Assembly (NCBI GenBank): GCA_004561555.1
Contig: SFVH01000035.1
Location: 1-15,841 of the forward strand
Origin: a bacterium
Lineage (GTDB): Bacteria; Bacteroidota; Bacteroidia; Bacteroidales; Muribaculaceae
Length of the DNA stretch: 15,841 bases
Direction of reading: 5' to 3'
This document shows, piece after piece, positions 14,601 through 15,841 of the stretch. The notes under the pieces are model-generated. The model had not been told where the DNA came from. It saw only the letters and a program-made list of their open reading frames with translations, and ran no database searches. Within the stretch, counting starts at the first letter, position 1, and each line of letters opens with the position of its first letter. A program made the position numbers and the translations under genes.

Positions 14601-15841
14601 CTCGCTTGGGAGAAACATCGACTATAGTAAAACGCATCAGTGGTACGAATCTTCAAGGTAATATTAACCTCGAACTTATCGGAGAGAATGCTTCGCTGTT
14701 CAGCCTTAGTCATAGCAGTTTGCCGTATGATAATCCGGCAACCGATGTTACAGTGTCGTTTATGCCCACAACTACCGGTACGTTCTCGGCTACTCTCCGT
14801 ATGTCGTCGACCAATGCCGTGGCACAAACGATAGCTATCACCGGCATCGGAGTGGATAGTAATACTCCGGAAATCTACTACGACTCTACGCCTATCAATC
14901 TTTCTGCCGTTGTGGGACAGTCGGCATCGACCACCACTCATATCTCCGGCACAAAATTGCAAGGCAATGTTAATTTGGAGGTGATGGGCGAATATGCCGG
15001 TATGTTCACGTTGAGCCATACCACGTTGCCCTACGACAATCCGGCAACCGATGTTACTGTTACTTTCAATCCTTCTGTGAAGGGTACATTCTCTGCCACT
15101 CTACGTCTTTATTCTACCAATGCCGTGGAGCAATACATCACTCTCACGGGTACGGCTTCCAACCTTACTCCCTCTGTGAGCGACAATATCTCCGAACTTG
15201 GTGAGGTGTGGAATTTCTCAACCCTCAATGGTAATCTTGCCTCAGCAGCACCATGGTTTTCTACAAACACAGACAATGGGTCGGTGCAAACGCGCGACAT
15301 GGCATTCTGCAATGGCAAACTATATGTGCTCACTTCTAATGCTAATGCCAACAACTCAAATTACATCCAAATCATCAATGCCTACGATGGTAGCAGCATC
15401 GGTACTCTTAGCCTTAATGGTGTGACTGAAGGTCAGTTGTATGCAGCCTCTATCAAAGCAATGGGCGGTAAGGTGATTATGTCTAACGGCGCGCCTTCAG
15501 GCACTCCTTTGAAAGTGTATTGTTGGGACAATGATTCTTCGGAGCCGTATGTGATACTCAACGATGCCACCCATGGCAGCGTGCAAGTGGGTGAGATAAT
15601 GAGTGTGTGGGGCGATTTGAATTATGGCAAACTTATGTTCAGTGATGGCAATAAAATGCTTATCTACACTGTTAGCAAGGGTGTAGTTAATGCCACTCCC
15701 ACTGAAATAAAATTTACCAAGAGTGGCGCAGCTTACCAGGTCGGCAGTCACAAAGGTGCAGTCGACATCACTCTCAACGACGATGGTTCTTATTGGGTGA
15801 TAGGTAAGGACCAATCTCCTATACATTTCAACTCTAACGGC
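11642..15841 (+). CDS. Giant secreted multidomain protein (partial, runs off right edge)
   Basis: One frame is open from ATG 11642 to the window end, at least 1400 codons with no stop. Residues 1-21 (MNLKRLFSIFLAVSVMLSVQA) are a signal peptide. Residues about 60-400 look like a right-handed parallel beta-helix: TVYVAPGTYSGG (67-78), DIEINGFYFTGGG, then short turns such as VNYNYFNG, VEDNYLY, VNNNKFYYV and ITNNEFDH. Residues about 430-760 look propeller-like, opening with MDIDPLTGDIYILQL (435) and containing TGHGVKLSVYRDKDGQLWMV (H508) and WGEPEAVTI (703). Residues about 766-1173 are four tandem beta-sandwich repeats. From about 1180, repeated blade-like segments (MAFCNGKLYVLTSNAN, IQIINAYDGSSIGTLSLNGV, VYCWDNDSSEPYVIL) resemble Bacteroidetes DUF4623-like propellers. 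No catalytic site is recognised. The role could be glycan binding, adhesion or surface assembly; a C-terminal secretion domain may lie beyond the edge. Family names are from memory. Confidence 0.85.
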   Translation, partial: MNLKRLFSIFLAVSVMLSVQAGVYLVDASATSMGAQLIYNNQRFVVGSTAFSSLDALQASSPEAYSTVYVAPGTYSGGTLTTPGLKVLGANPYCSWSQSRSSESTVTGIIYVNASDIEINGFYFTGGGRVVAQAATNAAPQSGIKVNYNYFNGSTVARGDGTCLINIGTRYGDANAAATVSQCHYALCEVKHNKIVGGTGHYANSIGLFGVYGTTTVEDNYLYDGGMGVHICNAQGTVNVNNNKFYYVGVTNSANADGKGVGSFTIYYDRSAYAGTNVLNITNNEFDHCYGQTSYMALLRVYPGSSTNGNLVDPNNLSVNINYNTFTNKTSLSTNSTQLNENFILYSDQSTTKNVKFNIADNHYDNRFYKFSYLNIQDGLGQRQIYSNSVDRFTIAGKYSTMGTSSYYTSSGSAVDISYHLNQTKTSDTTVIQSMDIDPLTGDIYILQLMGSSNTSSFCSANGLSSSECDPLFLTRIPCATKGTTGTGGGKYTYSTSLEKMSIAKTGHGVKLSVYRDKDGQLWMVTGAKGSDNGTSNDLSGRAICRFKFVSGQKVIADGRSNSAVSLTYWDHPKGYNNVYADIDTQNRYICFSSSGGGVRRYCVYDLDDFFNGKITYFKEAAVAKGASFTSGSGMSGDTGFEWKAYQSFSINGDYVYLFEGEGASGAGTTKPIIISTVNWRTGKLLQRKQINYARINSLTWGEPEAVTIRPDVFGNATMYLGISGNSTYAYVYKFHIDRFVNSSGTVIGDDTSADAKHFNTSEYPGVSMTTSVSSLAFSAASTSETPSQSFTLNRASEYMYGKWTACVTGADGGVFDVSVSDHNPYTDAITITATFRPDGVKENYSAHIRLSSPNASDIYVPITATYTGATSSGPQIYYDATPISIKAAVGGFNSAVTHISGTNLEGNVNLEVTGENAGLFTLSHSTLAYDNPATDVTITFTPTAIGTYSATLRLYSTNAVERYITLTGDAYGPEIAYDATPISMSARLGETSTIVKRISGTNLQGNINLELIGENASLFSLSHSSLPYDNPATDVTVSFMPTTTGTFSATLRMSSTNAVAQTIAITGIGVDSNTPEIYYDSTPINLSAVVGQSASTTTHISGTKLQGNVNLEVMGEYAGMFTLSHTTLPYDNPATDVTVTFNPSVKGTFSATLRLYSTNAVEQYITLTGTASNLTPSVSDNISELGEVWNFSTLNGNLASAAPWFSTNTDNGSVQTRDMAFCNGKLYVLTSNANANNSNYIQIINAYDGSSIGTLSLNGVTEGQLYAASIKAMGGKVIMSNGAPSGTPLKVYCWDNDSSEPYVILNDATHGSVQVGEIMSVWGDLNYGKLMFSDGNKMLIYTVSKGVVNATPTEIKFTKSGAAYQVGSHKGAVDITLNDDGSYWVIGKDQSPIHFNSNG
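13937..15160 (+). repeat. Four tandem beta-sandwich repeat domains inside the giant secreted protein
   Basis: Three close copies lie at 14261-14557 (99 residues), 14558-14863 (102) and 14864-15160 (99). Each reads approximately PxIYYDxTPIxxxAxxG, HISGTxLQGNVNLEVxGExAGxFTLSH, LPYDNPATDVTVTFxPxxxGTxSATLRLYSTNAVExYITLTG. A diverged fourth copy precedes them at 13937-14260, recognisable by VTGADGGVFDVS, PYTDAITITATFRPDG and YSAHIRLSSPNASDIYVPITATYTG. The second and third close copies share AATCCGGCAACCGATGTTAC exactly (14732-14751 and 15038-15057), so they are recent duplicates or still exchanging sequence. The fold resembles ASH/choice-of-anchor-D Ig-like domains common in Bacteroidales surface proteins. 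Confidence 0.9.

Noticed and set aside
13937..15160. Tandem repeats considered as a CRISPR or DNA-level satellite array
   Set aside because: The unit is about 300 bases, keeps reading frame, and conserves protein sequence more than DNA, so it is a protein domain array.
13424..15826. Several minus-strand open frames of 80-176 codons opposite the giant secreted protein
   Set aside because: They lie antisense to a continuous, clearly coding plus-strand frame with recognisable repeats and signal peptide, and their translations are rich in Arg, Cys and His with no motif, as expected of shadow frames.

Overview
The window looks like chromosome of an anaerobic gut-type Bacteroidales bacterium, possibly Muribaculaceae or a relative. 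The family is my inference. The signs are a Porin_O_P-type outer-membrane channel, a lipoprotein with an acidic stretch after its lipobox cysteine, AT-rich gene leaders with few clear Shine-Dalgarno sites, a TAnnTTTG-type -7 promoter box before glpA, and a very long secreted protein with Bacteroidetes-style tandem beta-sandwich repeats.

Layout from left to right. Positions 1-173 hold the C-terminal tail of a transposase, probably IS1182-type, followed by a strong hairpin at 199-231. A gene-poor stretch to 547 contains a sigma-54-like promoter motif on the minus strand and a degenerate small reading frame. Two minus-strand genes follow: a DeoR/GlpR-family repressor (2637-1867) and, 14 bases downstream of it, an NtrC-type sigma-54-activating response regulator (1852-548). 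The divergent intergenic region 2638-2890 carries a perfect 16-bp palindrome that shares its ATGTT/AACAT arms with the E. coli GlpR operator, and a good Bacteroidetes promoter for the plus-strand operon.

The plus-strand operon is 2891-11420, with gaps of at most 45 bases and a hairpin terminator at 11479-11508: glpA, glpB, glpC (anaerobic glycerol-3-phosphate dehydrogenase complex), glpT (glycerol-3-phosphate/phosphate antiporter), a GlpQ-type glycerophosphodiester phosphodiesterase lipoprotein, and a Porin_O_P-family porin. Together they form a plausible route from extracellular glycerophosphodiesters (deacylated phospholipids) through the outer membrane, periplasmic or surface hydrolysis, inner-membrane uptake of G3P, and oxidation to DHAP with electrons passed to the quinone pool. 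No glycerol kinase or glycerol facilitator is present in the window, so the operon appears built for G3P and its diesters rather than free glycerol.

From 11642 to the right edge runs one open reading frame of at least 1400 codons, truncated by the window. It has a signal peptide, a beta-helix-like N-terminal part, a propeller-like middle, four tandem beta-sandwich repeats and a second propeller-like C-terminal part. Its function is unknown. The best candidates for something little described are the dedicated outer-membrane part of the glp operon, the DeoR plus NtrC-type regulator pair, and this giant exported protein.
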